Shown piece by piece: positions 36,946 through 47,600 of a DNA stretch of 64,000 nt. The DNA is from Jannaschia seohaensis (GTDB taxonomy: Bacteria; Pseudomonadota; Alphaproteobacteria; Rhodobacterales; Rhodobacteraceae). The notes beneath the pieces were generated by a model. That model saw only the letters and a list, made by a program, of their open reading frames with translations, searched no databases and was not told the origin of the DNA. A program made the translations under genes and the position numbers. The stretch covers positions 310,001 through 374,000 of the forward strand of contig NZ_UETC01000003.1 of the NCBI RefSeq assembly GCF_900116765.1. The letters run 5' to 3'. Within the stretch, counting starts at the first letter, position 1, and the number at the start of each line of letters is the position of its first letter.

Positions 36946-38106
36946 TCAGCCGGTCACGGGATAGGCGTCCTCATAGCCCAACTCGCGCGCCTTGCGGAGA
37001 ATCGCCGCTCGGTCGGCTTCGGGCGTGGGGCCGATGAGGACGCGCCAGCTGGTGCCGTTCGGCACGATCGAACTCATGATGCCCTCATCCGCCAATTGTC
37101 TGGTGGCGGCGCGGGCGTTCGATTCCTGCGAGAAGAGACCGACCTGTACGAAGGAGACCGCGGTCGGACCGCCCGCCGCCACGGTCGCGGCGGCCGGCAG
37201 CGGCTCGGGCGTGGAGATCTCGTCGCGCCGCGAGAAGAAGGCGGCCAGCCCGAAGCGCGGTTGCGTGGGCGCGATGACGGCTTGCTCGGACAAGGCGGCA
37301 GCTTCGACGTCGGGAGCATCAAGCGAGGTCGCGGAAATCTCCGGGATGGCCGCGCCTTCGGCGGCGGCCTCCTCCGCCGCGGCGGCCTCGGCAGCGGCCG
37401 CCTCTTCGGCGGCACGGGCGGCTTCCTCGGCGGCGCGCCGCGCGGCCATGGCGCGGGCCGCGATCAGAGCGACATCGACCCGCTCGGTTCCGGGCGGCAG
37501 CTCCTCCTCGGCGGCCTCGATCGGCGCGCCCTCGGCTGCCGCGTTCTCAGGCTCGGGAGGCGGTGCGGCGGCGATTTCGGTTTCCACGTCAGAGGTCTCG
37601 GCCTCGGCTTCCGCCACGGCCTCGGGCTCCGAGAAGACCGGAGCGGGCTCGGGCGCTTCCTCCCGACGCAATGCCACCACCTCGAGCATCACAGGTGCCC
37701 CCGCGAGCGCGCCCAAAGCGGCCGCCGCGTCGGAGCTGAGCTGAAGCCGCGGCCCGGGGCCCAGACGCTCCCGCTTGAACAGCGCTCCCACAACGAATTC
37801 GCCGGTTTCCTGGTTGCGGATGATGACGCGCTCGGGCTCGCGCACATCGGGCGAGGCGACCCAGACGCCGCCCAGGCTGGGCCGGCCGTCCCATAGCGCC
37901 AGGTCCGTGGTCTGGAACACCTCCGGCGCCTCTACATCTCGCTCGACCATCTGAACATTGCCGGAGCTCACGGCAGTGCGGCGGGTTGCATCTCCGTCGC
38001 CGACGGCGCTGGTCTGACAGCCCGCCAAGAGCGCCATTGTGGCCACGGTGGAAACAACACGAATGGAAGTAGAAGGCGCCCGCGCGCCGATGGTTGCCTG
38101 TCGCAC
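36946..38106 (-). CDS. SPOR-domain lipoprotein
   Basis: Envelope protein with a lipobox LLAGC near residue 30 from the GTG start chosen at 38106; a TTG at 38136 would add 10 residues, and neither has a strong ribosome-binding sequence. A long Ala/Glu-rich low-complexity middle (about residues 155-260) separates it from a C-terminal SPOR domain (FVQVGLFSQESNARAATRQL to WRVLIGPT), which binds denuded glycan at division sites. The following carboxypeptidase gene is about 45 bases away, fitting a shared cell-wall role. Confidence 0.85.
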   Translation of the reverse strand: MRQATIGARAPSTSIRVVSTVATMALLAGCQTSAVGDGDATRRTAVSSGNVQMVERDVEAPEVFQTTDLALWDGRPSLGGVWVASPDVREPERVIIRNQETGEFVVGALFKRERLGPGPRLQLSSDAAAALGALAGAPVMLEVVALRREEAPEPAPVFSEPEAVAEAEAETSDVETEIAAAPPPEPENAAAEGAPIEAAEEELPPGTERVDVALIAARAMAARRAAEEAARAAEEAAAAEAAAAEEAAAEGAAIPEISATSLDAPDVEAAALSEQAVIAPTQPRFGLAAFFSRRDEISTPEPLPAAATVAAGGPTAVSFVQVGLFSQESNARAATRQLADEGIMSSIVPNGTSWRVLIGPTPEADRAAILRKARELGYEDAYPVTG

Positions 38107-38208
38107 AGTCCTGCGCCCCGATGTCTGCTTTACCAAGATGCGGCCCGTTGACCGGACCTGCGATGGCGGGAACGTAACGCAGGCGGGCGCTTCTGTGAAG
38201 CCGTCGCG

Positions 38209-39456
38209 TCAGCCGAGGTCCTGGGGGATGGCCTCCAGGATACGGGTCATCTTGGACTTTACCTTGAAGAATCCGGCCGTGGCATAGGGCCAGGCCGTCT
38301 GATCCCAGGCGCGCAGCGGCCGGATCACCGGGAGGTCCAGCGCTGCCGCCACCCGGTCGAGCGCGTCGCGTCCGGGGCCGACGGGCGCGTAGGGCGTCAC
38401 GATCTGCTCCAGCCCGGCGGCCTCGGCCCAGGCGACCACCGCCTCGGGGGCGGTCGCCACGGGCATGTCCCCGCAGCGATCGCGCAACCGCGTGGCCGCG
38501 TCCTTCGCCAGCGCTTCGGTGAAGGCGGTGACATTGGGGGACACCGCCAGGGGCGAGCGGTCTTCGGGCGCGATCAGGACGATTGCGGCATCGGGCGCGA
38601 GGCCCCGGGCAAAGAGATAGTCGGGGTGCAGGTCGTCCTCATGCAGCAGGAGCCCTGTGCGCTTGCCTCGATCCCAGTCGGCATCTTCGGGGACGGGCCC
38701 CAGATCGGGATGCGGCGGCGCGTCGGGGATATGAACCTGATCCTCCCGGGCGAGTTGGTGCCCAAGCGTGGCCGCGTCCCATCGACCACCGGTGAACTTC
38801 GCGATGTTGGACGCGCGCGCGCGATAGGTCTTGCCCTGCGTGTGCAGCCCGACCACCCACCGCCAGCTCAGCGTGTTCGAGGCGGAGTCGCCGTCCAGCA
38901 GGTGGCGCAGGAAGAAATCGGCGCCCAATTCCCAGGGCAGGTCGAGCGTATGGGTCCAGATCGACGCGAACCACATCCGCGCGTGGTTGTGCAGATAGCC
39001 GGTCTCGCCCAACTCCCTCGCCCAATGGTCAAACGGGGCGATCCCGGTCTCGCCGAGACAGGCTTGCTCCCATGCACGTCGAAGGCCGGATTCGGTGGCC
39101 AGCCGATTGCGGGCGGCGTCAAGGCCACGGCGGTAGTCGGCCCAGACGCCGGGGCGCCGCTCCAGCCAGCCTTTGAAATAGGTGCGCCAGAGCACTTCCT
39201 GCAGGAACTTCTCAGCGGTCGAGGGGGCGAAACGCTCCAGCACGGCAGCGGCGATCTCCGCCTCGGTGACGGCGCGGTGGCGCGTCCAGGGGGACAGCCG
39301 CGACACATGCGGATGCCCGGGCAGGTCGCTGTTTCGCTTGCCGGCATAGTCCCGCCCGGCGCGGGGCACGAACGCCCGGAGCCGGTCGAGGCCCGCCGCG
39401 CGGGACGGGGTCAGGGTGCCGTTGTCGGTGCCGGGAAAGAGAGCCAGTTGAACCAT
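38209..39456 (-). CDS. Photolyase/cryptochrome-like FAD-binding protein
   Basis: 415 residues. The N-terminal two thirds hold the helical FAD-binding domain of photolyases: FLQEVLWRTYFKGWLERRP, YLHNHARMWFASIWTHTLDLPW, and the SASNTLSWRWVVGLHTQGK region. In normal photolyases that domain follows a Rossmann antenna domain; here the first 55 residues are too short for one, whereas residues about 255-400 (GLLLHEDDLHPD, AAIVLIAPED, LEQIVTPYAPVGPGRD, PVIRPLRAWDQTAWPYATAGFF) look like an alpha/beta antenna-type domain placed at the C-terminus. DNA repair activity is uncertain. Confidence 0.8.
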   Translation of the reverse strand: MVQLALFPGTDNGTLTPSRAAGLDRLRAFVPRAGRDYAGKRNSDLPGHPHVSRLSPWTRHRAVTEAEIAAAVLERFAPSTAEKFLQEVLWRTYFKGWLERRPGVWADYRRGLDAARNRLATESGLRRAWEQACLGETGIAPFDHWARELGETGYLHNHARMWFASIWTHTLDLPWELGADFFLRHLLDGDSASNTLSWRWVVGLHTQGKTYRARASNIAKFTGGRWDAATLGHQLAREDQVHIPDAPPHPDLGPVPEDADWDRGKRTGLLLHEDDLHPDYLFARGLAPDAAIVLIAPEDRSPLAVSPNVTAFTEALAKDAATRLRDRCGDMPVATAPEAVVAWAEAAGLEQIVTPYAPVGPGRDALDRVAAALDLPVIRPLRAWDQTAWPYATAGFFKVKSKMTRILEAIPQDLG

Positions 39457-39504
39457 GGGCGGCAGGTAGTCCCGCGACGCCTTCCGTCCACCGGTATCCC
39501 GGGC

Positions 39505-40485
39505 TCAGGCAGCGGGAACGTCGAGACCCACGTCTCTCAGGATCAGTCGCGCCGTTTGGCCCCGCGGCCGCCAGGTCACGTCGAAATTGCCGTCGTTCAC
39601 CGAGGCAAAGCGATCCATCAGCGTCTGCCCCAGCCCCCCTTTGCGATGGTGCGCGCTGACATCTTCGTTGCTGCGTTCCTGCCAGGCGAATTCGATCCCG
39701 TCATCGGTCCGAAACACGCTGAGCGCCAGCCGGCCGCCATGGAGGAATGCGCCATGCTTGGCGGAATTCACCGCAAGCTCGGACAGGACCATCCCGACGA
39801 CGTCGATCTTGTCCGCCGGCAAGGTGACGTTCGGCTCCACATCGATGACGAGGTCGCAGGCCGGACCGACCAGCGGGCGGACCAGCGTCTCGAGTAGGCC
39901 GGAGAGTTCCGTCACGCGATCGTCGCTGGCCGTCTGGCGCGCGACGATGGCTTGGGCGCGACCCATCGCCGCAAGCCGTTTCCCCATCTCGTCGACGAAG
40001 ACATCCAGTTCCGGCTGGCCCCTGGCATGCAGCGCCATGAGCGTCGAGGCGAGCGCCAGGGTGTTGCCCTGGCGGTGGCGCATCTCTTCCAGCAGGATGT
40101 CGCGGGCGCTGTTGCGGGTCTCGCGCCGGGTGACGTCGTGGCATGTCACGACGAAATGGCATCGCTTCCCATCCAGGAAGCTGACCGGAACGACCGCGAC
40201 GTCCCACCATGCGCTGCTTCCGTCCCCGGCCTGCCGCCGCGCCGTGAAATGGGTGGCGGCCCGCGGCCGCTTCTGGAGCGCGTCGCGGATCATCCTGCTC
40301 TCGTCATCGGGCCAATGCGCCGAAAGCATCGAACCCGCCGCATCAAACGGTAGGCCGAGTTGATCTACGCTTTGCTGGTTAAGCCAAAGGATCCGCCCGT
40401 CGGGATCCACCAGCTGAATGGAATCGCTGGCATGGTAGAGTTGCTGCGTGAGATGCCGCAGATCGTCGTGGAGGCGATGACCCAT
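39505..40485 (-). CDS. Cytoplasmic PAS-sensor histidine kinase, HWE/HisKA_2 type
   Basis: 326-residue soluble sensor kinase without membrane segments. A PAS domain (about residues 8-120, with IQLVDPDGRILWLN and WWDVAVVPV) is followed by a dimerisation helix carrying the phospho-acceptor histidine in LEEMRHRQGNTLALAS, and a kinase ATPase domain with N box ELAVNSAKHGAF and G box GGLGQTLMDRF. The HRxGN pattern and short kinase domain indicate the HWE/HisKA_2 class common in Alphaproteobacteria. No response regulator is adjacent. The ligand is unknown; related proteins often sense light or redox in the PAS/LOV domain, but no LOV cysteine motif is seen. Confidence 0.85.
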   Translation of the reverse strand: MGHRLHDDLRHLTQQLYHASDSIQLVDPDGRILWLNQQSVDQLGLPFDAAGSMLSAHWPDDESRMIRDALQKRPRAATHFTARRQAGDGSSAWWDVAVVPVSFLDGKRCHFVVTCHDVTRRETRNSARDILLEEMRHRQGNTLALASTLMALHARGQPELDVFVDEMGKRLAAMGRAQAIVARQTASDDRVTELSGLLETLVRPLVGPACDLVIDVEPNVTLPADKIDVVGMVLSELAVNSAKHGAFLHGGRLALSVFRTDDGIEFAWQERSNEDVSAHHRKGGLGQTLMDRFASVNDGNFDVTWRPRGQTARLILRDVGLDVPAA

Positions 40486-40637
40486 CTCTCAATTCCCTGG
40501 AAAAAACTCCTCTCTCATTGAGCGCTAATCCAGGGCGCGCCGGTTAACCAAGACAATCATGCCTCGAATGCGGTCCAATTGTGGCATGAATGGGGCGCAG
40601 GGTGCCGCGTTGGCGCTTCATCCGATCAAATGCAAAA

Positions 40638-40655
40638 GGCCCGCCGAGGCGGGCC
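40638..40655 (-). terminator. Intrinsic terminator of clpX
   Basis: GGCCCGCC (40638-40645) and GGCGGGCC (40648-40655) form an 8-bp G/C stem. On the leftward strand it is followed by TTTTGC, about 25 bases beyond the clpX stop codon. This is the clearest Rho-independent terminator in the window. Confidence 0.85.
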
Positions 40656-40680
40656 GATCTTGCTTGCGTGCTTCGGTGGG

Positions 40681-41949
40681 TCACCCGGCGGATGCCGGCT
40701 CCTTCTCGGACTTCTCCTCCGAGTAGATGAGCAGCGGCTTGACCTCGCGGCGGACAGCCTCCTCGTTGACGACGACCTCGTCGACCGTGTCCATCCCGGG
40801 CAGCTCGAACATGGTGTCGAGCAGGATGTCCTCCATGATGGAGCGCAGGCCCCGGGCGCCGGTCTTGCGCTCGATCGCGCGCTTGGCGACGGCTTGGAGC
40901 GCGTCCTGGGTGAAGGTCAGCTTCACGCCTTCCAGCTCGAACAGCCGCTGATACTGCTTGACCAGCGCGTTCTTGGGCTGGGTCAGGATGGTGACCAGCG
41001 CGTCCTCGTCCAGGTCGGTCAGGGTCGCGATCACCGGCAGTCGACCGACGAATTCCGGGATTAGGCCGAATTTCAGCAGGTCTTCCGGCTCCAGTTCCTT
41101 CAGGGCCTCGCCGACGGTCTTGTCCTCGGGCGCTTTGACCTCGGCGCCGAAGCCCATGGCCGAGCCCTTGCCCCGCTGCGCGATGATCTTGTCGAGCCCG
41201 GCAAAGGCGCCGCCGCAGACGAAGAGGATGTTGGTCGTGTCGACCTGCAGGAACTCCTGCTGGGGATGCTTGCGCCCGCCCTGGGGCGGCACGGAGGCGA
41301 CGGTGCCTTCCATGATCTTCAGCAGCGCCTGCTGCACGCCTTCGCCCGAGACGTCCCGCGTGATCGACGGGTTGTCGGACTTGCGGGTGATCTTGTCGAC
41401 CTCGTCGATATAGACGATGCCGCGCTGTGCCCGCTCCACGTTGTATTCGCTGGCCTGGAGCAGCTTGAGGATGATGTTTTCGACATCCTCGCCGACATAG
41501 CCCGCCTCGGTCAGCGTCGTGGCGTCGGCCATGGTGAAGGGCACGTCCAATATCCGCGCCAGCGTCTGCGCCAGCAGCGTCTTGCCGCAGCCCGTGGGAC
41601 CGATCAGCATGATGTTGGACTTGGCGAGCTCGATGTCGGATTTGGACGCGTGGTCGAGCCGCTTGTAATGGTTGTGCACCGCCACCGAGAGCACGCGTTT
41701 CGCATGCTCTTGCCCGATCACGTAATCATCGAGAACCTTGCAGATCTCGCGCGGGGTCGGCGTGCCGTCCGCGGTCTTGAGACCGGCGGCTTTCGTCTCC
41801 TCGCGGATGATGTCCATGCACAGCTCGACGCATTCGTCGCAAATGAACACGGTTGGCCCCGCGATCAGCTTGCGCACCTCGTGCTGGGACTTGCCACAAA
41901 AGCTGCAATAGAGGGTGTTTTTGCCGTCCCCGGACGCATTGTTGGCCAT
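40681..41949 (-). CDS. clpX: ATP-dependent protease ATPase subunit ClpX
   Basis: AAA+ unfoldase that feeds ClpP, including ssrA-tagged proteins delivered by SspB. The 422 residues have the N-terminal zinc domain (CSFC at about 16-19 and CDEC at 38-41), Walker A GPTGCGKT, Walker [11 protein letters not shown], the [18 protein letters not shown] segment, the IGF-type ClpP-docking region and the sensor-2 GARGLRSI motif. It lies downstream of clpP with about 180 bases between, containing a hairpin. Confidence 0.98.
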   Translation of the reverse strand: MANNASGDGKNTLYCSFCGKSQHEVRKLIAGPTVFICDECVELCMDIIREETKAAGLKTADGTPTPREICKVLDDYVIGQEHAKRVLSVAVHNHYKRLDHASKSDIELAKSNIMLIGPTGCGKTLLAQTLARILDVPFTMADATTLTEAGYVGEDVENIILKLLQASEYNVERAQRGIVYIDEVDKITRKSDNPSITRDVSGEGVQQALLKIMEGTVASVPPQGGRKHPQQEFLQVDTTNILFVCGGAFAGLDKIIAQRGKGSAMGFGAEVKAPEDKTVGEALKELEPEDLLKFGLIPEFVGRLPVIATLTDLDEDALVTILTQPKNALVKQYQRLFELEGVKLTFTQDALQAVAKRAIERKTGARGLRSIMEDILLDTMFELPGMDTVDEVVVNEEAVRREVKPLLIYSEEKSEKEPASAG

Positions 41950-42094
41950 GCTCTTGCCTCCTGGTTCGCGGGCCCTTGCCTAGGGCCGCCGGCCCGGGGC
42001 ATCGAACATCCGGGCCGCTAGACTCCTTCGGTTTGGAGCACCCTAGGGCCCTCGTCCTGGGGCCACAATGCCAAAAAAATGGCTCATTGGAAGG

Positions 42095-42122
42095 GGCCCC
42101 GCGGGATGCTGCCCGCGAGGCC
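42095..42122 (-). terminator. Hairpin downstream of clpP
   Basis: Arms GGCCCCGCGGG (42095-42105) and CCCGCGAGGCC (42112-42122) pair with one mismatch around a 6-base loop, starting about 9 bases past the clpP stop. In the leftward transcript an uninterrupted T7 run follows about 12 bases later (42072-42078). It may partly terminate clpP transcription before clpX. Confidence 0.6.
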
Positions 42123-42130
42123 TGCGGCCC

Positions 42131-42766
42131 TTAGTCGCTCGATGCGGCAGAGGCGTCGTCGCGCGAGGTCACGATCTCGTCGATATGGCCCCAATCCTTG
42201 GCTTCCTGCGGCGTCATCCACTTGTCGCGATCCAGCGCCTTCTGAACCGTCTCGTAGTCCTGGCCCGTATGCTTGACGTAGAGTTGGTAGAGTCGCTCGC
42301 GCGTCTGTTCGATGTGGCGGGCCGAGATCAGGATGTCGTCGGCCATGCCGCGCGCGCCGCCCGAGGGCTGGTGGATCATGATCTCGGAATTGGGCAACGC
42401 AAAGCGCATGCCCTTCTCGCCGCCCACCGAAATCACCGAGCCCATCGACGCCGCCATCCCGCAGACCAGCGTCGAGACGGCCGGCCGGATGTACTGCATC
42501 GTGTCGTAGATACTCATGCCCGCCGTCACCTCGCCGCCGGGCGAGTTGATATACATCGAGATTTCCTTGCTCGGGTTCTCGGCTTCGAGGTGCAGCAGCT
42601 GCGCCACGACAAGCTGGCTCATGCCACCATGGACCGGGCCGTTCACGAAGACGATCCGCTCCTTCAGGAGGCGGCTGAAGATGTCATAGGCGCGCTCGCC
42701 GCGCGACGTTTGCTCGACCACCATGGGGACGAGGTTGTTCTGGAAGTGTTCGACTGGATCTCGCAT
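42131..42766 (-). CDS. clpP: ATP-dependent Clp protease proteolytic subunit
   Basis: Serine peptidase that forms the tetradecameric chamber used by ClpX and ClpA. From the ATG at 42766 (AGAGGG 8 bases upstream) it is 211 residues. The catalytic triad is S107 (CGMAASMG), H132 (IMIHQPSGG) and D181 (RDKW). [18 protein letters not shown] is family-typical. An upstream in-frame GTG at 42784 is less likely. The N-terminal propeptide is minimal. Confidence 0.97.
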   Translation of the reverse strand: MRDPVEHFQNNLVPMVVEQTSRGERAYDIFSRLLKERIVFVNGPVHGGMSQLVVAQLLHLEAENPSKEISMYINSPGGEVTAGMSIYDTMQYIRPAVSTLVCGMAASMGSVISVGGEKGMRFALPNSEIMIHQPSGGARGMADDILISARHIEQTRERLYQLYVKHTGQDYETVQKALDRDKWMTPQEAKDWGHIDEIVTSRDDASAASSD

Positions 42767-42823
42767 AGGGTCTGCCCTCTTCACCCGATCCGCGCCTGTC
42801 GCGGTGGGCGTTCCACCGCGAAC

Positions 42824-42850
42824 CTATGGCCGTGGCCGGGGGGCTTCAAG
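42824..42850 (-). promoter_or_regulatory. Possible heat-shock (sigma-32) promoter of clpP
   Basis: On the leftward strand CTTGAAG is followed after about 14 bases by CCATAGGT, ending about 58 bases before the clpP ATG. CTTGAA is the classical sigma-32 -35 box; the -10 box is only a partial match. clpP is a sigma-32 target in many Proteobacteria. This is a sequence-based suggestion. Confidence 0.35.
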
Positions 42851-42922
42851 CAATCGCCGATGCGGCCCTGTCGCGTCAGTCGGTGTTGACCGGTCAGATC
42901 GGGGAGGATTACTCCGTTAACG

Positions 42923-43639
42923 ATGCGACACGAACCCATCCTCGTGGCTCTGGCCGATCCGACGCGACGGGCGATCCTCGACCGCTTGCGGGAGGGGCCG
43001 ACCGCTGTTGGCGCCATCGCAGAACGGTTGCCGGTCTCGCGTCCGGCGGTGTCGCAACATCTCAAGCACATGGCGGCGGCGGGCCTGGTGACGATGACGC
43101 CATCCGGCCGTCGGAACCTCTATTCTCTCGCTCCCGGCGGCGCCTTGCCGCTGGTCGATTGGCTGGGCGGCCTGACAGAACTCGCGGCGCCCTTCGCCTC
43201 GTCCGAGGCGGGCGCGGGGCTGACGCGGGCTGTGTCCTTGCGGCTCAGTCCGGACGAGGCATGGCACCTGTTCTGCGAGGATCTCGCGCTGTGGTGGCCG
43301 GTCGCGACCGTCTCGGTTTCGGGGCGGACGGAAGGGGCCTTGCCGCAAGCCGTAGTGCTGGACGCGCGGGCGGGCGGTGTCTGGCGCGAGGTCTTGTTCG
43401 ACGGGACCGAGGCGGTCTGGGCCGAGGTTCGAGAGGCGGACGGAACCCGGCTGGTGCTGGATTGGCGCTTGGGCACGCCCGACGGCTCGACCGTCGTGAT
43501 CGGCTTCGCGGAGGAGCCGGGTGGCACCCGCGTGACGCTGACCCACGACACCGACGCCGCCGATCTGGCCGAGATGTGGGACCACGTTCTGGTCGAGCGT
43601 TTCGCCGCCGCCGCGGCGTCCAGCCTGTCTAACTTCTAG
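42923..43639 (+). CDS. ArsR-type regulator fused to an SRPBCC (AHSA1-like) domain
   Basis: 238 residues in two domains. Residues 1-80 are an ArsR winged helix (ILVALADPTRRAILDRL, then LPVSRPAVSQHLKHMAAAGLV recognition helix) with no metal-binding cysteines. Residues about 95-235 are an SRPBCC/AHSA1-type START-like domain (AVSLRLSPDEAWHLFCEDLALWW, VLDARAGGVWREVLFDG, TRVTLTHD). Such fusions are known; the ligand bound by the START-like pocket is presumably the signal. It diverges from clpP and its stop overlaps the convergent glycosyltransferase-like gene. Confidence 0.85.
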   Translation: MRHEPILVALADPTRRAILDRLREGPTAVGAIAERLPVSRPAVSQHLKHMAAAGLVTMTPSGRRNLYSLAPGGALPLVDWLGGLTELAAPFASSEAGAGLTRAVSLRLSPDEAWHLFCEDLALWWPVATVSVSGRTEGALPQAVVLDARAGGVWREVLFDGTEAVWAEVREADGTRLVLDWRLGTPDGSTVVIGFAEEPGGTRVTLTHDTDAADLAEMWDHVLVERFAAAAASSLSNF

Positions 43640-44622
43640 CGCTGCCAGAGGTTTTCGCGGCGGAGCCGATTGCGGATGGCCTGTTCCCGCTTGGGCAGGT
43701 TCTCCCGGTCGAACAGCGCACGCGCGCGCTCGCCCTTGCCCTGGTAGAGAAATCGCAGGAACGGCTCGTGCCGTTTCAGGACTTTCTTGATCCGGTTCGG
43801 GGCCGTGGCGCTCTGGAGGCTCTCAATCACGTGGTCCGGTGCCGTGGCGTAGAGGAGCGGCATGTATCTGTAGTGAAACGAATGGCTTCCGTCGAAAACG
43901 TCAGTCGCGACTCCGCCGCCTTTCCCCGGCCGCCCGCCGCCGAGTTCGTGGATCGCCAGAGGCAGTGCGGCCTGATCGAGCCAGGGGTCGAGCTCCTGCG
44001 CGACGGCGCTTGGGGGAGGGTCGTCGCGGATCATCAGGGCGGCGTCGAGGAAGGCGGCGTGAAACGCCCGTGGATCGGCCCCGAAGAACCAGCCCGCATT
44101 GAAGTAGAGATAACGACGCCAATGGTTGACGGGCCAATCTCGATCTTCCGTGTCCTCCAGGCGCCCGCCTCGACGGATGTGAAGGTCGCGCCATATCTCT
44201 CTGAGATCAGGGCCATAAATATCCACGCGCGGCCAGGTGTTCTCGCGCTTCATGCTGGCCGAGGGGCGGGCGAAATCGATCTCAAGTTCGGCCAGTTCCC
44301 CGGTGATCACCGTGTCCGTATCGAAGAAGAGGAACGGCCCGGCCGGGAGAGCGGCCAGCGCCTCGATCTTGTTGCCATGCGGATAGGCGGCACCGAAATG
44401 TCTGTTTTCAAACGGAATGAACTCCGCGCCCAGCTCTTCGAGCAGCGACCGCTGGGGGCCGGTCGGGATGCGCGGGTCTTCGGGCCAGAGGGGGCCGGTC
44501 GGTTCGGCTACGATGAGGCGCCCGGAGAAGCGCGGCGAGCCGTGGCGGAGGGTGGCTGCGAAAAGGGCCGCCTCGTGCTGGAGGCGGCCCTTTTGGCCTA
44601 TTATCAGGATGTTGAAGCTCAA
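43636..44622 (-). CDS. Glycosyltransferase-like protein with DxD motif
   Basis: 328 residues. The N-terminal part looks like a GT-A nucleotide-sugar transferase: a beta-strand start ([19 protein letters not shown]), a substrate region with PHGNKIEAL, and the metal-binding FFDTDTVI near residue 98. The sugar donor and acceptor are unknown. Its start overlaps the valS stop (ATGA) and its stop codon is interleaved with that of the convergent ArsR-type gene through a shared CTAG. Confidence 0.68.
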   Translation of the reverse strand: MSFNILIIGQKGRLQHEAALFAATLRHGSPRFSGRLIVAEPTGPLWPEDPRIPTGPQRSLLEELGAEFIPFENRHFGAAYPHGNKIEALAALPAGPFLFFDTDTVITGELAELEIDFARPSASMKRENTWPRVDIYGPDLREIWRDLHIRRGGRLEDTEDRDWPVNHWRRYLYFNAGWFFGADPRAFHAAFLDAALMIRDDPPPSAVAQELDPWLDQAALPLAIHELGGGRPGKGGGVATDVFDGSHSFHYRYMPLLYATAPDHVIESLQSATAPNRIKKVLKRHEPFLRFLYQGKGERARALFDRENLPKREQAIRNRLRRENLWQR

Positions 44623-47600
44623 TCCAACTCGGCGAGGCTGTCCAGCGCGGTCTGAAGCGCGGCCCGCTCGCCTTGCCGCGCGCTGAGATTGGCGCGGGCT
44701 TCCTCGACCACCTCCGGCGGGGCTGAGGCGGCGAAGTTCGGGTTATTGACGCGGCCTTGCAACCCTTGGATTTCCTTGTCCAACTTGGCCGCCGACTTGG
44801 TCAGGCGCGCCATCTCGGCGGCCACGTCGATGACGTCGCCCAAGGGCAGGGCGAACCGGTCGGTGCCCACAGTCACGGCGAGCGATCCCTTGGGGGCGTC
44901 GCCTTCGGTGAGACCTTCGATCCGGGCCATCGCCTGAATCAGCGGCGCATTGTTTTCAAATGCTTGCGCCGCGTCTTTTGACCATTCGACCGCGATGACG
45001 GGAATGCGCGCCGAGGCCGGCACGTTCATCTGAGCGCGGGCGGAGCGGACGGCCTCGATGAAGGCGATGACCCAGCGGATTTCGGTTTCCGCAGCGGGAT
45101 CAACGGCTTCGGAGGTGAGGGTCTCGGGCCAGTGGCCGTGGACGAGCATCCCGTCATGGCTGGTGACGCGCCAGAGTTCCTCGGTGATGAAGGGCATGAA
45201 CGGATGCAGCATGGTCATGCACCGCTCCAGAACCCAGGCCATGGTGCGCTGCGTTTCCGCTTTTGCATCAAGGTCTTCGCACTGGAGGAGAGGCTTGGAG
45301 AACTCGACATACCAGTCGCAGACGACGTTCCAGACGAACCGGTAGAGCGCGTGCGCGGCCTCGTCGAAGCGATAGGCGTCGAGGGCGGCGTCGACCTCTT
45401 CCCGGGTGCGGGCGGTCTCTCCGACGATCCAGCGATTGACCGTCTGGGTGAGGGAATCCGGCGTCGTGATCTCGGTCGTGACATCGGTCATGACGTCGAG
45501 CACGCCATTCATCTCGGCGAAGCGGACCGCGTTCCAGAGCTTGGTGCCGAAATTGCGGTAGCCCTTGATGCGGTCCGCCGATAGCTTCAGGTCGCGGCCC
45601 ATGGCGGCCATGGCGGCGAGGGTGAAGCGGACGGCGTCGGCGCCATACTCGTCGATGAGGTCGAGCGGATCGAGCACGTTGCCGAGCGATTTCGACATCT
45701 TCTTGCCCTTCTCGTCCCGGACGAGCGCGTGCACGTAAACGTCTTTGAAAGGAATACGTGCTTCAAGGGGGAGGTCCTTGGGCAACACGGAGGTCTGCAT
45801 CATCATCATCCGGGCGACCCAGAAGAAGAGGATGTCGAAGCCGGTAATCAGGACGGAGGTCGGGAAGTATTTGCGCAGCTCTTCCGTATCGTCCGGCCAG
45901 CCCAACGTGCCGAGCGGCCAGAGTCCGGAAGAGAACCATGTGTCGAGAACGTCGGGGTCGCGGAAGGCCGGGATCGTCTGCGGGCCCTGCGCCTGACGGA
46001 TCATGCCCTCGGTGCGCGTGTCGAGCCCCGCAAGATCGTCACCGATGATGTCGAGCGCCTCGGCCTCGGTGTCGACGAAGCGGATATCGGCGTCCTCGCC
46101 GTGGATGAGGCGCAGATGGCGCAGCGCCTCGGCCTCGTTGGGGGCGCAGACGGGCAGCCAGTCGGCATCGCCGTCGGGATCCAGCGTGTACCAGACCGGA
46201 ATCCGGTGGCCCCACCAGAGTTGCCGGGAGATGCACCACGGCTCGATGTTGCGGAGCCAGTGGAAATAGACCTTCTTGTCCGCCTCCGGGAGGATGCGGA
46301 CGATGCCGTCCTCGACCGCCGAGATCGCCTCGCCGACGATCTTGTCGGTGTCGACGAACCACTGGTCGGTCAGCATCGGTTCGATGGCGACCTTCGAGCG
46401 GTCGCCATGGGGCTGCATGATCGGCTTGGGCTCGACCAGCGGGACGAGAGCCTCGGGCTCGGTGCGGGGTTCGCCGCCTTCCTCCGGGGCGGTGGGTTTT
46501 GCCACCTTGCCCAGACGGGGGTCGGTCGCCGGGACCATGACGGCGAGGCCCTCTTCGGTGATCTCCTCGACGACCTTCTTGCGGGCCTCGAAGCGGTCCA
46601 GGCCGCGCAGGTGGTCGGGGACGAGGTTGACGGCATCGGCGTCGGCCTCGGTGAGCGTACGCTCGCCCTTGGCGACCTGCATCGCGATGGCGGCCGCTTC
46701 GGCATAGGGCGCGCCGTCGGCGCGCATCGCGGCCTGGCTGTCCATCAGGCGGTAGAGGGGGATGTTCCCGCGCTTGGCGACCTCGTAGTCGTTGAAGTCA
46801 TGGGCGCCGGTTATCTTGACCGCGCCGGAGCCGAAATTCGGGTCGGGGTATTCGTCGGCGATGATCGGGATCAGGCGGCGGTGTTCCTTGGGCCCGACGG
46901 GGATCTCGCAGAGCTGGCCGACGATCGGCGCGTAACGCGCGTCGTCCGGGTGCACGGCGACGGCGCCGTCGCCCAGCATCGTCTCGGGCCGGGTGGTCGC
47001 GATGGAAATGTAGTCGCGGGTCTCGCGGAAGAGTTCGTTGCCGTCCTCGTCGCGCTCGACATACTCGTAGGTCGCTCCACCGGCGAGCGGGTACTTGAAA
47101 TGCCACATGAAACCGGGGGTCTCGATGTTCTCGACCTCCAGGTCGGAGATCGCCGTCTCGAATTTCGGATCCCAGTTCACGAGGCGCTTGCCGCGATAGA
47201 TCAGGCCTTGTTCGTACATCTCCACGAAGACCTTGATGACGGCGTCGTGGAAGTTCTGCTCCGTCGGGTCCGGATCGCCGGGGGCGCCGCCCATGGTGAA
47301 GGCCTCGCGCTCCCAGTCGCAGGAGGCGCCGAGGCGCTGAAGCTGGCCGATAATGGTGCCGCGGGACTTGGCCTTCTGCTGCCAGACGCGGTCGAGGAAG
47401 GCCGCGCGGCCCATCTCCTGGCGGGTGGGCTCTCCGTTGGCGGCCATGTCGCGCTCGGTCACCATCTGGGTGGCGATGCCGGCATGGTCGGTGCCCGGCT
47501 GCCAGAGCGTGTCGAAGCCGCGCATCCGGTGCCAGCGGACGAGGATGTCCTGCAAGGTGTTGTTGAACGCGTGGCCCATATGCAGCGAGCCGGTGACGTT

